DNA of 64,000 bases from Astrocystis sublimbata. Lineage: Eukaryota > Ascomycota > Sordariomycetes > Xylariales > Xylariaceae. The DNA lies in assembly GCA_022453515.1 (NCBI GenBank), contig JAJNNY010000018.1, positions 1 to 64,000 on the forward strand. Reading direction: 5' to 3'. Position numbers and translations under genes: made by a program. The notes below the pieces were generated by a model. That model was not told the origin of the DNA, did no database searches, and saw nothing but the letters and a program-made list of their open reading frames with translations. Positions 1-11,709 of this stretch are shown here, piece after piece; the stretch's first letter is position 1, and each line of letters opens with the position of its first letter.

Positions 1-1221
1 ATGCGCGAGGGGAATCGAGGTGCTCGATGTAGGTAGGTACATAGATTAGATGTTGGAGGGGATCGAGGAGGAGCAGGAGGGACTCGACTCGACGCTAGCC
101 GTAGCTTTTCCCGCACTGCTTTGGCTGCTGTGTGGTTACCAGATGACGTTTTTCTTCCCAATGCGTTGCTGTAGACTCAAAGCCACCTTCCTCAGTGTGG
201 GGGACGGGGTGACATCCATCTCGAATCCCTGACCCGCGCCCGAGTGCCGCAAGTGACCTGCGCTGCTTGTACCTGACCTCGCTAAGGTAGCACCTACCCG
301 TAGTGCCGTGTTTAGTGCGACACTCAACCCAACAGGCGCAAATCAGAGCTGCGAACAGTATCAGATCCAAATGAGCCAAGCGACGCGCCGGCCTGTTTTC
401 TCACCTCATACCGGTTAGGCAGTGCTGCACACCATCGTCAGGTAGCGCAGTACAATCGTCTTTGTTCCTCCTCCATCGTCACTACACAAAAACTAGGTGT
501 TACTATTACTAGCACGCTTGGTTGGTGTGATTACTATCGAGCTTTTGTTAACAATAAATACTATGCATATTTGATATTAGGCGTTCCAATATTTATTGTG
601 AGTGCAAGTAAATCTGCATCTTACACGAATGATGCCATGAATCCTTTTCAAATACTAAGACAGTTGGGAGTAACTGAAAATATACCAGTGGGGTTCTTTT
701 TGTCGCTAGAGATATGATGATAATGATGATGATACTTAGGTTCCTGAAAACCTAGGTACGCGTCCCAGAAAGTTTTTCAAATCAGATCTGCAAGCTGTCA
801 GCTTGGCAGGTGCATCGTATGCACGCGTATCGCATATCCTAAAAGCAGCCCTGTGACACCTACGCTTGAAGATGTGTTGGTAAGCTTTACAGGAATGTCG
901 GGTGTAGGTAAATTCTCAAATCATAACGCCACTGAATTCCAAAGCGAGTTTCGGGGGTCACGGGCATACAGCCTCAGGATTCATAGAACAAAGGAACTTA
1001 TCGCAATACTCGGTAGTGATTCTCATGTCATCATGGCATGGCACATGCACATGGCTCAAAGATGGAGGTATGCAGTATTGTGAAAGCGAACACGAATCTC
1101 TCCGCTTGATACCGCAGAATGCTATTCTAGGCAGAAACGACTGTGGACTCTGATCCGGGCAATCCGGGGTATAGTATCCACGGCCACGAGACGATCCATC
1201 TACATGTAGGCAGAGAAATCA
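1..1221. other. intergenic, left edge
   Basis: No convincing gene. Only short open frames without recognisable domains are present, on both strands. The composition is ordinary, with scattered TAGGTA-type motifs. It is downstream of the phosphopantetheinyl transferase and may hold its 3' UTR. Confidence 0.5.
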
Positions 1222-2250
1222 TCAAGCCGAGGTGGCCTCGCCATGAGCCATGATCTCATCCACGGTAAGGAAACCATACGGGCCCAGCTTCCAGCCCAGC
1301 GCATCTTCCTTGCGCTCTGGCGTCCGCACAGCGGTGCAAGTCATGTAATTCGGGCCCAGCGACCGAATGCAAATATTCGCATCGTCGACCTTGCTGCCCT
1401 CGAACACAACATCATGCCTCCGGATGACCTGTTCCGGCGCGTCGTCCTCGCTCTGCGCAAACCCCGTGCCCGGCTCGGGCGCTTCGAACGCCTGAAACAC
1501 GAGATCGCCCAACCACCCCGCAAGGAGCGCCTCACCTGTCATCTTGACGTACGCCTCGCGGAGACACCAAAGGGTGTAGAAGGCGCGGAGCTTGAAGTCT
1601 CTCCTCTCGTCCTCCGTCTGCAGAGCCTGGTACTTGGGGAGCGCCGTGAGCCCCGTCTTCAGGTAGGCGCCTTCAGAGTGGCCGAATACTTCGGAGTGCA
1701 TGTCGACGAACTTGGGCCAGCCCTCAGTGCGGATCATCTGGTGGTCGCGGCGCTGGCGCTCGTCAACGCACACGATGTCGGTCCCGATCTCCACCTTGCT
1801 GCTGTCGCCTCCGTTGGCGGCGTCATAGTTGTGCGCGGCCACTAGTGAGACGAGGCCTGCCTGGTGGCTGACGTTGAACACGACGGGCTGCCGCCCCGCG
1901 GCGTCCTTGTAGACCGGCTTCCCGTTCTTGTCGGCCGAGAGCTTGGTCTCCCACCATGGCACGCCGCTATACTTGCTCACGACCCAGTGCTTCAGGAGAT
2001 GTGATGCGAGCGCCATCTTGGCATCGGCTACGAAGTAGTACTTCAGCACTTTGGCTCGCTCCTCTGGCGTAAGCAGGGCGAGAGGGCGAGAGGCCTAGTT
2101 TCACGTGTCATGAGCCATGTTACGATGTTGGCGATGTATGACGAGCATGGGCCTTACCGCAGTCTCAAGGTCGCCCGTCTTGGCCGCAGCCGGCCATAAT
2201 GCCCGAGTATCAACCAGATATTGTATGACTTGTACTTCAGAAGACGCCAT
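1222..2250 (-). CDS. npgA: 4'-phosphopantetheinyl transferase (NpgA/Sfp type)
   Basis: Two exons, complement(2158..2250, 1222..2094), 321 residues, with a 63-nt GTAAGG...TAG intron. The enzyme transfers phosphopantetheine from CoA to the carrier serine of acyl or peptidyl carrier proteins, activating polyketide synthases, NRPSs and the lysine-pathway aminoadipate reductase. Family signatures are visible in order: FNVSHQAG (substrate-binding P1 region), IGTDIVCV (Mg-binding Asp) and WCLREAYVKMTGEAL (the W-x-x-K/R-E-A-x-x-K core with the catalytic Glu and Lys). The chosen start, MASSEVQVIQYLVDTR, gives an N-terminus that runs in frame into LLTPEERAKVLKYYF, which is typical of fungal members. 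Length and motifs are complete. In filamentous fungi a single cytosolic enzyme of this type usually serves all carrier proteins. The assignment is by motif, and orthology to Aspergillus NpgA/CfwA is inferred. Confidence 0.93.
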
Positions 2251-2757
2251 GGTGAGTTTGCAGAGCGCGGGTCTCGCGACACATTCAGCCTATGTATTAC
2301 CTGACAAGCCGCGAAAGGCAATCGGGAGATTCCCGAGTCGCCCGACCTGCAGGTGTCAGCGTTATATCGTTGGAGCCGAGAGGATGCTCAAGGATTCAAT
2401 GAAGGCAAGTACCTGCAGTCATGACACCTGGCATCAATTACCTGGCGGTGCTGGCAGCTGGGGATTAACTAGGTACGCATAGTAAACATGAACTGTATTT
2501 GCTTCAATGGGTTTAGTCAGCAATGCGCATGCAGTCTGCCATGAGCTATTGTGAAAAGCTCTATACGCTCGTACAAGACTGGTCGTTTTAAGTTGTATTG
2601 TTAGGGTTCCAAAATTTTAGATAGACTCGAAGCCGAGTCCTCAAAGAAGCGTTACAGTAGGTAGCGTAGGCAAACCATTTATGCTATTATGCCTATCGTT
2701 GGATTTATATAGTACCTTGTGTATAGAGAAAAGTCCAGCCCATGCCCCTTGCATTAC
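2251..2757. other. intergenic
   Basis: 507 bp between the promoter side of the phosphopantetheinyl transferase and the 3' end of the signal peptide peptidase gene. No gene or repeat seen. Confidence 0.5.
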
Positions 2758-4576
2758 CTAGTTAGGGGCAGGCGCTTCGATAGACAGTAGAAACACAGGG
2801 TATTGTCCTGCTTTATCGTCACTGGCTTTTTTCGCAGACGACACAGCCGCATCATTCGACTTCTCCTTCCCGGACTTGGCACTCTCATCCACGGACTTCG
2901 CCTCGGAACCCTCCTTCTGCTTGTCGTCCTTATCATCCCCGTCTTTTGGAGCTGTGATGTCCTTAATAACGTTCCCCTCTCCATCGACCTCTACTATCAC
3001 ATCCGTCTTATCTAAGCTGCCATCTTCAGTATACTTCCACATGTCCCGAATCTCTCCCCTTACAGCACCCGTGAGCCAGACAGCCGACACCACGCCCGGC
3101 ACTAGGTAAAGCAATGCAGGTTGGGCGTGGTTGAAAGTCAGCATCATGGCCAAGGTAGCCACCATGGCGAGTAGATACCCAGCCATGGCAGCGTGGAAGT
3201 ACGGCTTGGGGAAAGCCGACGCCCTCAGCGCAGGCGTTGCGTCCGGCGAAAATATGCGATGGAGCTTGGTGCCCCAGAAGCGGTCGCCCCATTGGCCCTG
3301 GGGATTGACGTACACCGGCTTTATCACCAAGCGCTGCATTTCCTTGCTCGTCACAAGTTGGCCCGAGGACTCGTCGTGTTTCTCCAACTCGACTTCCTGC
3401 AGCTTTTGCTTGCGGTAGTAGTACATGTAGTTATCGAAGCGCAGACATAGGGCGATGAACATGCCCGGGATAACAATGTCGCCGAGTCCAAGCATGCTAG
3501 CTCTAGTAGGTCCTTGGAAGACGAGTTTGATAGGGGCATCAAGTTTGGTGGCGACAGTGACCATGTAGGGGCTTTGTATAGTCAGTATCCGCTCGAGCGC
3601 AATGGGGGGTGACTTACGTGTAGAAAACCATGAAAATGTCATAGAAAAAGAGCCCAAAGAGAACCGAGCTACCCGTGACAAACGTTGTAGGCGACAATAG
3701 CATGATGCCAGTATACGAAAACGCGTATCCCATGACATTCGAGAGAAATATCGATTCAGTGGTATAATAGAGCACGTTGGCGCCGAGAGCAAGTACGAAA
3801 CCGAATATGTCGTTAAATTTGACCTTGATCTTCTCATCAATGATGCCATGTATCGCCAATCGAACAGTCCATTGCTCCAAGAAAAGATGGCGGATGTCCC
3901 ATATTAATTTGTTTGTTGTATCACGGAAAGTCAAACCGGAAAAAAGACCAGGGAATGGTGAAACCTTCTTGTCGTCCCAAACGCGGCTATCCGTGCTGTC
4001 GTCACTGTGCCACTGCCCCCTCCTCTCGGGATCGATGTGATACACCTTGCCGTTACCTCCGATCCAGACCGTGGGGAAGACAAATCCAGTCAGGAAGTGA
4101 AGGCCAGCCGCAAGTAGCTGACCCGTACTAGCCAGCGACATGAGCGAGAAGTATGCCTTCAGGATCTTGTTGAGGATGTCCGGGTCCTCGAGCCATTTAA
4201 TCAGGTAGTAAAGCCCAATCAGAATAGTGCCAGCTAAGATGGGGAACATAATGGCGTCTGATAGGAGCAGACCTTGGACGTACTCGTCATCCCGGTCTTC
4301 ATCATCCTTGGTTTCCCCGTTTTTGGCAGCCTTGCTCGACTTCGCCAACTTGGCTGAAGGTGGTCGACGAATGGCTCCATGGGATCCGATGTAGATGCAT
4401 GCTAGTGCGGTAAATACTATGCGACACTCGAGAACGAGCAAGTCCTTGTTCTGGTAAAGCACCGTTGGCGCAGTCGCCAACTTCTCGAGGAATGTCTGGT
4501 TGAGTGCTATAGAGCTGGTGAGGTTGCTTATCGATACCTCATCCGGGATGAGGATCGAGGAATTATCGGCTGCCAT
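2758..4576 (-). CDS. signal peptide peptidase (intramembrane GXGD aspartyl protease)
   Basis: Two exons, complement(3618..4576, 2758..3571), 590 residues; intron GTAAGT...AAG of 46 nt. A multi-pass ER membrane protease that cleaves leftover signal peptides and some tail-anchored proteins within the membrane. Both catalytic motifs are present: the Tyr-Asp of FFYDIFMVF (about residues 312-313) and GLGD in MLGLGDIVIPG (Asp about 351). The C-terminal PAL motif (QPALLYLVP) is also present. The splice join restores the conserved FYTPYMVTVA stretch, which supports the intron. A roughly 90-residue acidic, Lys/Asp/Ser-rich cytosolic tail follows the last membrane segment. The N-terminus carries three NxS/T sites before the first membrane helix. 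The gene is divergent from the cyclophilin gene across 0.8 kb. Family assignment is firm; substrates are unknown. Confidence 0.93.
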
Positions 4577-5389
4577 CCTAGGTTTCGTGCATACCTCAAA
4601 AGATTGTGAGAAGGATGAACTGTTATAGAGTCGATAGACTCACCACTATTCTACTCGGCAATGAAGGTGCCTTAGTAGGTTGGTGATGGTGTTCTTGCCT
4701 GACTCTGGGACTTTCTCAAAGAAAACACCGAAGTAAAAAATGAGAAGGCGACAAGAGACTGACGTGGCCGTTCTCGAAAGCAAACAGAGTCAATCAATTT
4801 GGGGGGGAGAGACTTGCGTGCAATCTGAATGAATCGTGTGTGTATGAAAGTGACGAAATATATGGTCAATGTTGGCCTGGAAGAAGAGTATGTGGCTCTT
4901 TCACTGTGGCTCAGCTGTTGGGTAGCAGTTTACGTCAGTTTAAAGCATCAGAAACCTTATATCGTCTCTAGCAACATATGTACTACCGCAGGTAGGCCGT
5001 TATTCTAAATAACGGATATATTTTGAAACATCTCATATCAATAATAGTATTTGGTGCCACAAGATCGAATCTCGACACGTACAGTGACGTTCTTCGACAT
5101 TTTCGAGTGAAAGTGTCCATTAATTGCGCCTGAGCTCTTCTTTAACGTTAGTCTGCCTATCCGAGCCAAGCAGCACAGCATAGTGTATCTAACCCAGATA
5201 GGCAGTCAAGTAAAAAGTCCCGATGGCCAAAAACAACAGCGCATGCCCCGCCAAAAAGTTGTCGGAGCCTCCCACCATGGTCCATCCATGCCAGAGCTCC
5301 AAGCTTGCAACAAATGTCCCGAAGCCAAACAGACAGCTCAGAAGTGAGAGACTCAGGAAGTCCGTGATTTGAAGTCGTGACTTGCAAAG
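4577..5389. promoter_or_regulatory. divergent intergenic promoter region
   Basis: 813 bp separating the minus-strand signal peptide peptidase from the plus-strand cyclophilin, so it must contain both promoters. No distinct motif can be assigned; short open frames here look accidental. Confidence 0.4.
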
Positions 5390-5988
5390 ATGGCGACCAA
5401 CGTAGCTCTAGAGACCTCAATGGTATGCCAACCCTTCCAAGCGCCCCTCCACCTCCCTCCCCCAAGGTCTTTCTTATCTACCTACCTACCTAACCCAAGG
5501 CCACTCAACTTACTTACAAACCCGCTTCCACCTCGCCTCAGGGAACGATAACAGTCGAGCTCTACCCCTCGCACGCGCCGCAGACGTGCAAGAACTTCAG
5601 CACGCTCGCGTCGCGCGGCTACTACAACGACGTCGTCTTCCACCGCATCATCCCGTCCTTCATGATCCAGGGCGGCGACCCGACAGGCACCGGCCGCGGC
5701 GGCACCTCCATCTACGGGGAGAAGTTCGCCGATGAGATCTCCCCCGAGCTGCGGCACACGGGTGCCGGCGTGCTGAGCATGGCCAACGCCGGGCCCAACT
5801 CCAACGGCTCCCAGTTCTTCATCACCCTGGCCCCGACGCCCTGGCTGGACGGCAAGCATACCATTTTCGGACGAGTGAAGAGCGGCATGGGCGTCGTGAA
5901 GCGCATGGGGCTCGTCAAGACGGGCGCCGAGGACAGACCTGTTGAGGAAGTCAAGATTATTCGCGCGAATGTGCTTGAGGACGAGTAG
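5390..5988 (+). CDS. peptidyl-prolyl cis-trans isomerase, PPIL1-type cyclophilin
   Basis: Two exons, 5390..5422 and 5542..5988, 159 residues, separated by a 119-nt intron (GTATGC...CAG). A small single-domain cyclophilin catalysing proline isomerisation; the PPIL1 class sits in the spliceosome. Almost the whole chain is the cyclophilin fold: [19 protein letters not shown] contains the catalytic Arg and the Phe/Gln of the active site, followed by [33 protein letters not shown] with the conserved FFIT and Trp (cyclosporin-binding) positions. The short first exon ([11 protein letters not shown]) is typical of this class and fixes the start. The gene converges on the SGF11 gene. Confidence 0.95.
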
Positions 5989-6531
5989 GGCAGAGGGCAG
6001 AGGGCGCAGTGAGTCGAAGCATTGGTGTTCAGGACGGGCACTAGATCGTATATAAATTGCATTGGGTTGGCGTTTTGGCGCGAAGAAGACTTCGGGTTAG
6101 GGTATTCCAACGAGATGATACCACATGTTACAGCTCTTTCAACTACTTAAAGAGAGTGGAGAAATTTGGCACAGAGTAAGATACGTGAATGGTATTGCAA
6201 TGCGTTTCTTGTCATATTTACAGATGCCGCCTCTATGGATACAAAGTGCCCCCCTTGTGTCCGGAACGCCATTTTGATTTCCCCTGTGCAATGCAGAAAT
6301 GCCTAGATCTCTGTCTGGCAAAAGACGCCATGAACACCTTTCAATGCGAACCGTTGGTCAATATACAGACGGTCAATAGAATGCAGATGTGGATCGATTC
6401 GTCAGAAGCGTCCTCCGTGGCGCTCCCGGAAACGTCTCATTTACCGAACTTTTTAAGCTCGTGGGTATTGGGATGCGAAAGTTTCATGTACACTTTTCAG
6501 TTGTGGTTGTATCATCGGGTTGGTAGTAGTG
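5989..6531. other. convergent intergenic
   Basis: 543 bp between the 3' ends of the cyclophilin and SGF11 genes; presumably both 3' UTRs. The plus-strand open frame across it has no recognisable domain. Confidence 0.5.
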
Positions 6532-7941
6532 TTAGGCGGCGGGTGGTGACGACAGTGTGCCTGAGCTCTCCGATGCACCGTCATCTCCTCCGGTATGCCC
6601 ACTTGTGGCTGGAGGCTTCCCGTTGCTCTTGGCCAGGGGCGACGACATGAGCGGTTTTACTCCGAGTTTCAGCTTCTTAGCAGGACTCTGAACTTTTGTT
6701 GCCTTCTTTTTCGGTGCAACCTCCACCGTGGGCCCATCGTCATCGTCGTTTTTCTGCGCAAACACGTAAGTCGTGGGGCTGGTGCCAGCAGTTCATCAAG
6801 CCCTTACCTTCTCCTTCTTGGGACCAGACCCGGCTTTGGGCTTCACGACTACCTTCTTATTCAGATTGGCACTAGGCACCATGGGCTTTAACTTCTTCTT
6901 CTTATGGCCATCATCCGTGGCGTCATCCTCTTCCATGTCGTCCCCGTCGCGCTTTTTCGGGCTCGCCGCTCTGGATCCCGGCAGTGGAGTGCCCTTTTGA
7001 CTAGAAGGAGGCGTTCCGTCGCCGTGGCCATTAGCGTTGCCGTTACTCAGCTTCTGGGCCGCGGCCCTACTCGCATTCCTCCCACTGTTGCCGATACATG
7101 ATCCCATGTGGTTGTTCAGCCGGGTCACCAGAATGCACCGTTTGCATTTACTACATGTTGCCGAGGGAAAGGAGAGCATGTTCGGAGGCCGTGACGCCGC
7201 ACCGCCTGCTGCACTGGCACCTTCGGTCCCGGATCCTGGCGCGTCCGCGGCTGGGTCGATCTTCTTCTCCATGTCCTTCTTCTTCTTGCCTCTGCCTGGC
7301 CCTTGGGCGACCCATGTTTGACCGTAGATGTCGTAGCCTGGTTTGTCGATATACGGGCGCTTCTTGCAGTAGATGATGCTCGGGTCTGGTTTCCTCGCGC
7401 CTTTTCCATCGGTTGGGTAGAGTAACCTGGGTAGATGACAGCGCGGGCACACTATGTCCGTGGCCTTTGTGGTGACGAGTGGGTTCCCCTTCAGCAGCAC
7501 CTTGCCCTCGTCGTATATGGCGGCATCGGTCTCAACCTTGACGTCGGGACGGGCATCGGGCGTGGACGAGTCAGACGCATCGGCGGCCAACTTCTCGACG
7601 CGGATGGCGGCGGTGGCGGCGCGGGCGATCTTCTCGTCTCGGTGCACCTTGATCAACAAGTCGTGGACAATGTTATAGAGTAAGTCGTCGAGCACGGTGT
7701 GCGCCTAGGCGGCAAGGCGAGAAGGTGTCAGTGATGCAGGATGGTACGTCGCGGCCGTCGCGGTGCTGGGTCGCGCGGTGCTGGGTCGCGCGGCGCTGGC
7801 ACAGATACATGCACACACACAGACGCACGCACACACAAGCACAGACGAGGACGGCTGGCAACTCACAAGCTGGTTGATGCCATCGGCACCGTTGGGAGCG
7901 CTGATGACCCCTGCCTTGCCGGTGTTCATAGGCGATGCCAT
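6532..7941 (-). CDS. sgf11: SAGA complex deubiquitination-module subunit Sgf11-like
   Basis: Three exons, complement(7867..7941, 6808..7704, 6532..6753), 397 residues. Sgf11/ATXN7L3 proteins hold the SAGA deubiquitinase (Ubp8) together and dock it on nucleosomes to remove ubiquitin from H2B. Visible features: an N-terminal amphipathic helix (LDDLLYNIVHDLLIKVHR) as in Sgf11; the PGYDIYGQTW segment that matches the PG-DI-GQ element of ATXN7L3; and one SGF11 zinc finger C-x2-C-x11-H-x3-C (CSKCKRCILVTRLNNHMGSC) followed by the Arg/Ser/Ala-rich GRNASRAAAQK basic tail. An additional CPRC pair lies upstream. The C-terminal 130 residues are Lys/Asp-rich and disordered. It is much longer than the 99-residue yeast protein. 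The first intron contains a 15-bp tandem repeat and a CA tract. Confidence 0.85.
7759..7840. repeat. tandem 15-mer plus CA-rich tract inside SGF11 intron 1
   Basis: The unit cgcggtgctgggtcg occurs twice head to tail (7759-7773, 7774-7788) and then degenerates. About 15 bp further on a CA/ACGC dinucleotide tract follows. Both lie inside the 162-nt first intron of the SGF11 gene. Confidence 0.8.
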
Positions 7942-9339
7942 GATGCAAGGATGGATTGGTGTATGGCGGACCCAAGACCTCGATGCGGCGAAGGCAGAGG
8001 AGTCGGGGTGATGGATGATTGTATGATGGGGTGTAGGTGGTCATCAAGAATCTACGTAGGCGGGCTAGACATAAACCGGGCAACCGGGGAAGGTAAAAAA
8101 AAAACCTTGGAAATTAAAATTGTTGTTCTTTACAAAGTTGCACGGACGGCGATAGCAGCAGTCGGCAGTCTCCTTTTCGCAAACAGGGCAAAGCTGATGC
8201 AGGCGTAAGTGGAAGGGATCCTTGGATGATGAAAGAGTTCCCGAGGGAGTGTCCACCCGCTGTAATTAACAGTGCCAGGTAATTAAGGGCAGCTCCAGTA
8301 CCGTCGGTCCCCAGTACAGTACGGTCTACAGAGCTACATCTGCCCTTTCGTAGCGAAACGCCGGCCGCCCAAGCCCGCGACGTCGGGCGCCCGTCTAGGC
8401 AGCTGTTGTGGCCTGTAACTTGCCCACTACAGGCTCGACAGGTATTGTACAGCGTAACTCCATAGGTGCAATGTTAATGAGTTTGGGATGAAACTCTGGT
8501 CTCATGCGGGAATATGTTTGGTTTAAGGCGTCAAAGGGCTTATTGATCATCCAATTATGATCATATATGGGCAATATTGCTGCTATGGACAATGAATACA
8601 GTGTCTCTGTAAGTGCATCAGAAGTGTTCATGCTGCAGTCTTTATCAACTCCTACTCGTAGCCTTGAGTTCATATGTTAGCTACCTTCATCAGGTAAACC
8701 TAGGTAAATGCGTGTGTACCTACACTTTCGATACACGCTCAACCATGATGCGCAGGCACGTCCAACACCTCAAGATCGGAAAACTTGATTATTATATAAT
8801 AATGCGCTTGATTCTGGCGTCAAGTGGGGAAACAAGTAATTGTATTACGATTAAGATATCATCCGATCCTTAAGATTTTGAGGCGGAGAGCAAAATCAGG
8901 TGAGGTATCAGATGAAAGTAGAGGCATCGTACGGCGGGACTTTGTACTACCTACATCAAGATCAAAAGGTTCCATATTTTACCAAATGCCAAGAGCGTGA
9001 CAGATTGGGACTAGCACAATCACAGCTATCTCCAGATTTGAAGGGGAGGATCAGGCTCAGGCAACTTGACAACCATATCGTTGACATCCCCTTGTGAGGG
9101 CTGTCGAACAAAGGAATCGCACTACGCGTATACGTGTAGTGCCACAGAATGGGTGAATAGAACCTGGATGTGTGTCTCTGTAGAATAAGTAGAAGGGTAG
9201 AAGGGTAGAAGCCAAGGGTCCCGGAGGTATAGAATTACAGTAGGTAGGCTAGTGCACCCGCTGCTGCCCTACGGCCTGTACCTGCCCTCATACACCTACT
9301 TTACTAACAGCAGAACAAGTTATGACTTGATACCACTCG
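7942..9339. other. intergenic
   Basis: 1.4 kb upstream of SGF11 and downstream of the Aurora kinase gene, AT-moderate. Short unrelated open frames only; no repeat or RNA gene recognised. Confidence 0.5.
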
Positions 9340-10458
9340 TCACCTTGACAGGTTGCAGTTCTTCGCGATCCAGGGGTGACTAAAAACATCTTGAAGGGGC
9401 AATCGTTTCGATGGATCCAAAACAAGCAACTTATCAATAGGTTAGCTTTAGCAACAAAAACGATAGTAGGGTTTAAGAGCGATACGAATCGATTTCTCTT
9501 CTCTTCTCTTTGGGAATAAACGCTGGGAATAGCAAACAAGAAAGGTGCTTACCGAGTGAACAAAATCTAGTGCTTCCGAGGATAGGTGACTGGGTAAAGG
9601 CTTCATATCCCCTTTCACAATCCGCCTTTGGGTCATGGCAACACCGTCTTCGAACGGGGCTTCGCCAGTAAGAAACTCGTACGTTAAAACGCCAAGGGTC
9701 CATAAGTCGACAGCTTTAGTATAACTCGGCTGGTGAGATCCTATCATCTCTGGAGGTAAATAGTCCAAAGTGCCACATAGAGTGTCCCTCCTATTACTAG
9801 GTGCATGGACACTGTAGCCAAAGTCGGCCAGTTTCAGCTCTCTGTAAAGTCCTACCAGGATATTCTCAGGCTTCATATCGCGATGCATGACGTTCTTGCC
9901 ATGAAGGTATATCAAAGATGACGCGACTTGGGCGATGCATTGCGCCGCGTGCCGTTCTGAAAAAGTTCCTTCTCGTTGAAGAACCTTGTATAATTCGCCC
10001 CCAGCGGCATATTCGAGGATGATGAAAATCCGGCGTGAGTCATGAAACCAACCATAGAAACCAAGGATACCCGGATGTCGGAGGTTGCTGTGAACTTCGA
10101 TTTCGCGTCTGACATGCATTTCTGCCTTCTCACGTGTAATCTCTTCCTTTTTCAGCATCTTGAGAGCGCAGATATAGCCAGATTCGCGGTGCCTTGCGAG
10201 GTATACGCGCCCGAATTTGCCTTTACCAAGTGGCTTGCCAATCTCAAACATTCCGAGATGCAATTCCTTATGCATGGGCCCAGGTTGTACGACGCTGTTC
10301 TTGACATCATCTGATGTAACTTGAGGAGATTCAGTCGTATATGTAGGAGGTAGTCGTATAAGATTCAGGCAAGCACGTTTACGAAGTTGGGAGTCGCTGC
10401 TGGGAAGGGGGATTCTGGCGGCCGGATGATCTCTTGCTGTCTTGGTAGAAGAAGACAT
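9340..10458 (-). CDS. Aurora-type serine/threonine kinase
   Basis: Two exons, complement(9553..10458, 9340..9429), 331 residues. Aurora kinases (Ipl1/Ark1 in yeasts) correct kinetochore-microtubule attachment and drive chromosome segregation as part of the chromosomal passenger complex. The kinase domain covers residues about 71-325: Gly loop GKGKFGRVY (79-86), VAIK-type Lys100, HRD 192-194, DFG 212-214, and the Aurora-specific activation loop [16 protein letters not shown] with the phosphorylatable Thr at about 226. The last exon is needed: it supplies [21 protein letters not shown], the Aurora C-terminal signature, which reading through the 123-nt intron would lose. The N-terminal tail is only about 70 residues, basic and Ser/Thr-rich. 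The residue before the T-loop Thr is Asp, where human Aurora A has a second Thr. Confidence 0.93.
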
Positions 10459-11634
10459 AGTGGAGCAGGCGAAGAGAAGTGATGGGGTGGAAGTAATGAG
10501 CGCAGCCTTGAAGTGAGTTGCAAGCGTGTTCTGAAGAATTGACTGGGGATTACTTACATTGTAGAGTTATATGATGCCAGTCCGCCTGCACGATCCTTTG
10601 TTTTTAGTCGGCAGTTACTATGACAACCTTACAGACTGCAGACCAACAATTCTACCGCATTCATCTTAGACGCCAAGATTCTGCTTTACATGTATCTAGC
10701 TGGTGCTGAACATCAAAATGAACAAACACTTTCTCAACCTTTCTATTGATATCGCATTAAATCTTGCTTCAGATTGTTATTAGTTTATACCGCTATAGTG
10801 CTTTTGTAAGGCGGCCATTATATCTGTCTAAGTAAATTCGCAAGCTAAACTCGTGCCAAACTTTGGAAGTAACGCCGCTTTATATCCATACATATGAGCT
10901 TATCCGCATACTACTTCTTACTACCATAGCGCCCCCTGGGGGTCTTTTGAGACGGTGTCAGTAACCATGTCGACTGTGGACATACCTAGTGTCTGCGAGG
11001 ATATCGAAATATTTCAAGGCCGTAAGGGTGTCTACGCTTGAGACCATGTCGAGGCCTGGACATCATGTTGAAGTCGATATCGAAGGCCTACAGGCTACCT
11101 ACGGACTGGCTGCACTGCCTGTACTGCCTGCGTGCATTTCCAAGGTTGTAAGGAATACCCTCGAGTAGAAGCCGGAATAATTGGGGTCTGGCTAGTGGGC
11201 GAGGTGGGTTACAGGCACACGGAAAGACGCTAGTAACCTTACAACAGGTAGAATAGCGTAGCGGCTTGGTCAGCCGCTTGAGTCGAGGGTACCATGCTTC
11301 GCGTGCCGGGTAGCAATCCCTGCTTCCATTTTTGTTCTACGAGTACTAAATACAAAACCACGTACCTGCTACTTTACACGTCCAACAAGCGGACTTTGGC
11401 GTCGGGACTCTAATCTCCTTATTCCCGACCAGTCGAGCCAGTCTACATATTCCAACCTGATCAGCAATGGTCAGGCAGGTGCAACCGGTGAAGTTAGCAG
11501 GTACCTAGGTAGGTAGTACTTGGCACATATTTGACATTCCCATAATAGAAAACATCAGCAAATCCATTTTCCCACCATCACTGCCCGTCACAGCTCGTCA
11601 ACCAGACACGACACGACACCACCCGCTCGCCGCC
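10459..11634. promoter_or_regulatory. divergent intergenic region
   Basis: 1.18 kb between the starts of the Aurora kinase (-) and the NAA50-like gene (+), so it holds both promoters. It contains the nested motif caggtacctaggtaggtag at about 11499-11517, a type that recurs in many intergenic regions of this window. Confidence 0.45.
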
Positions 11635-11670
11635 ATGTCGCTCCCCTCACACGCTGCCAATACGAACAAT

Positions 11671-11709
<39 letters not shown>

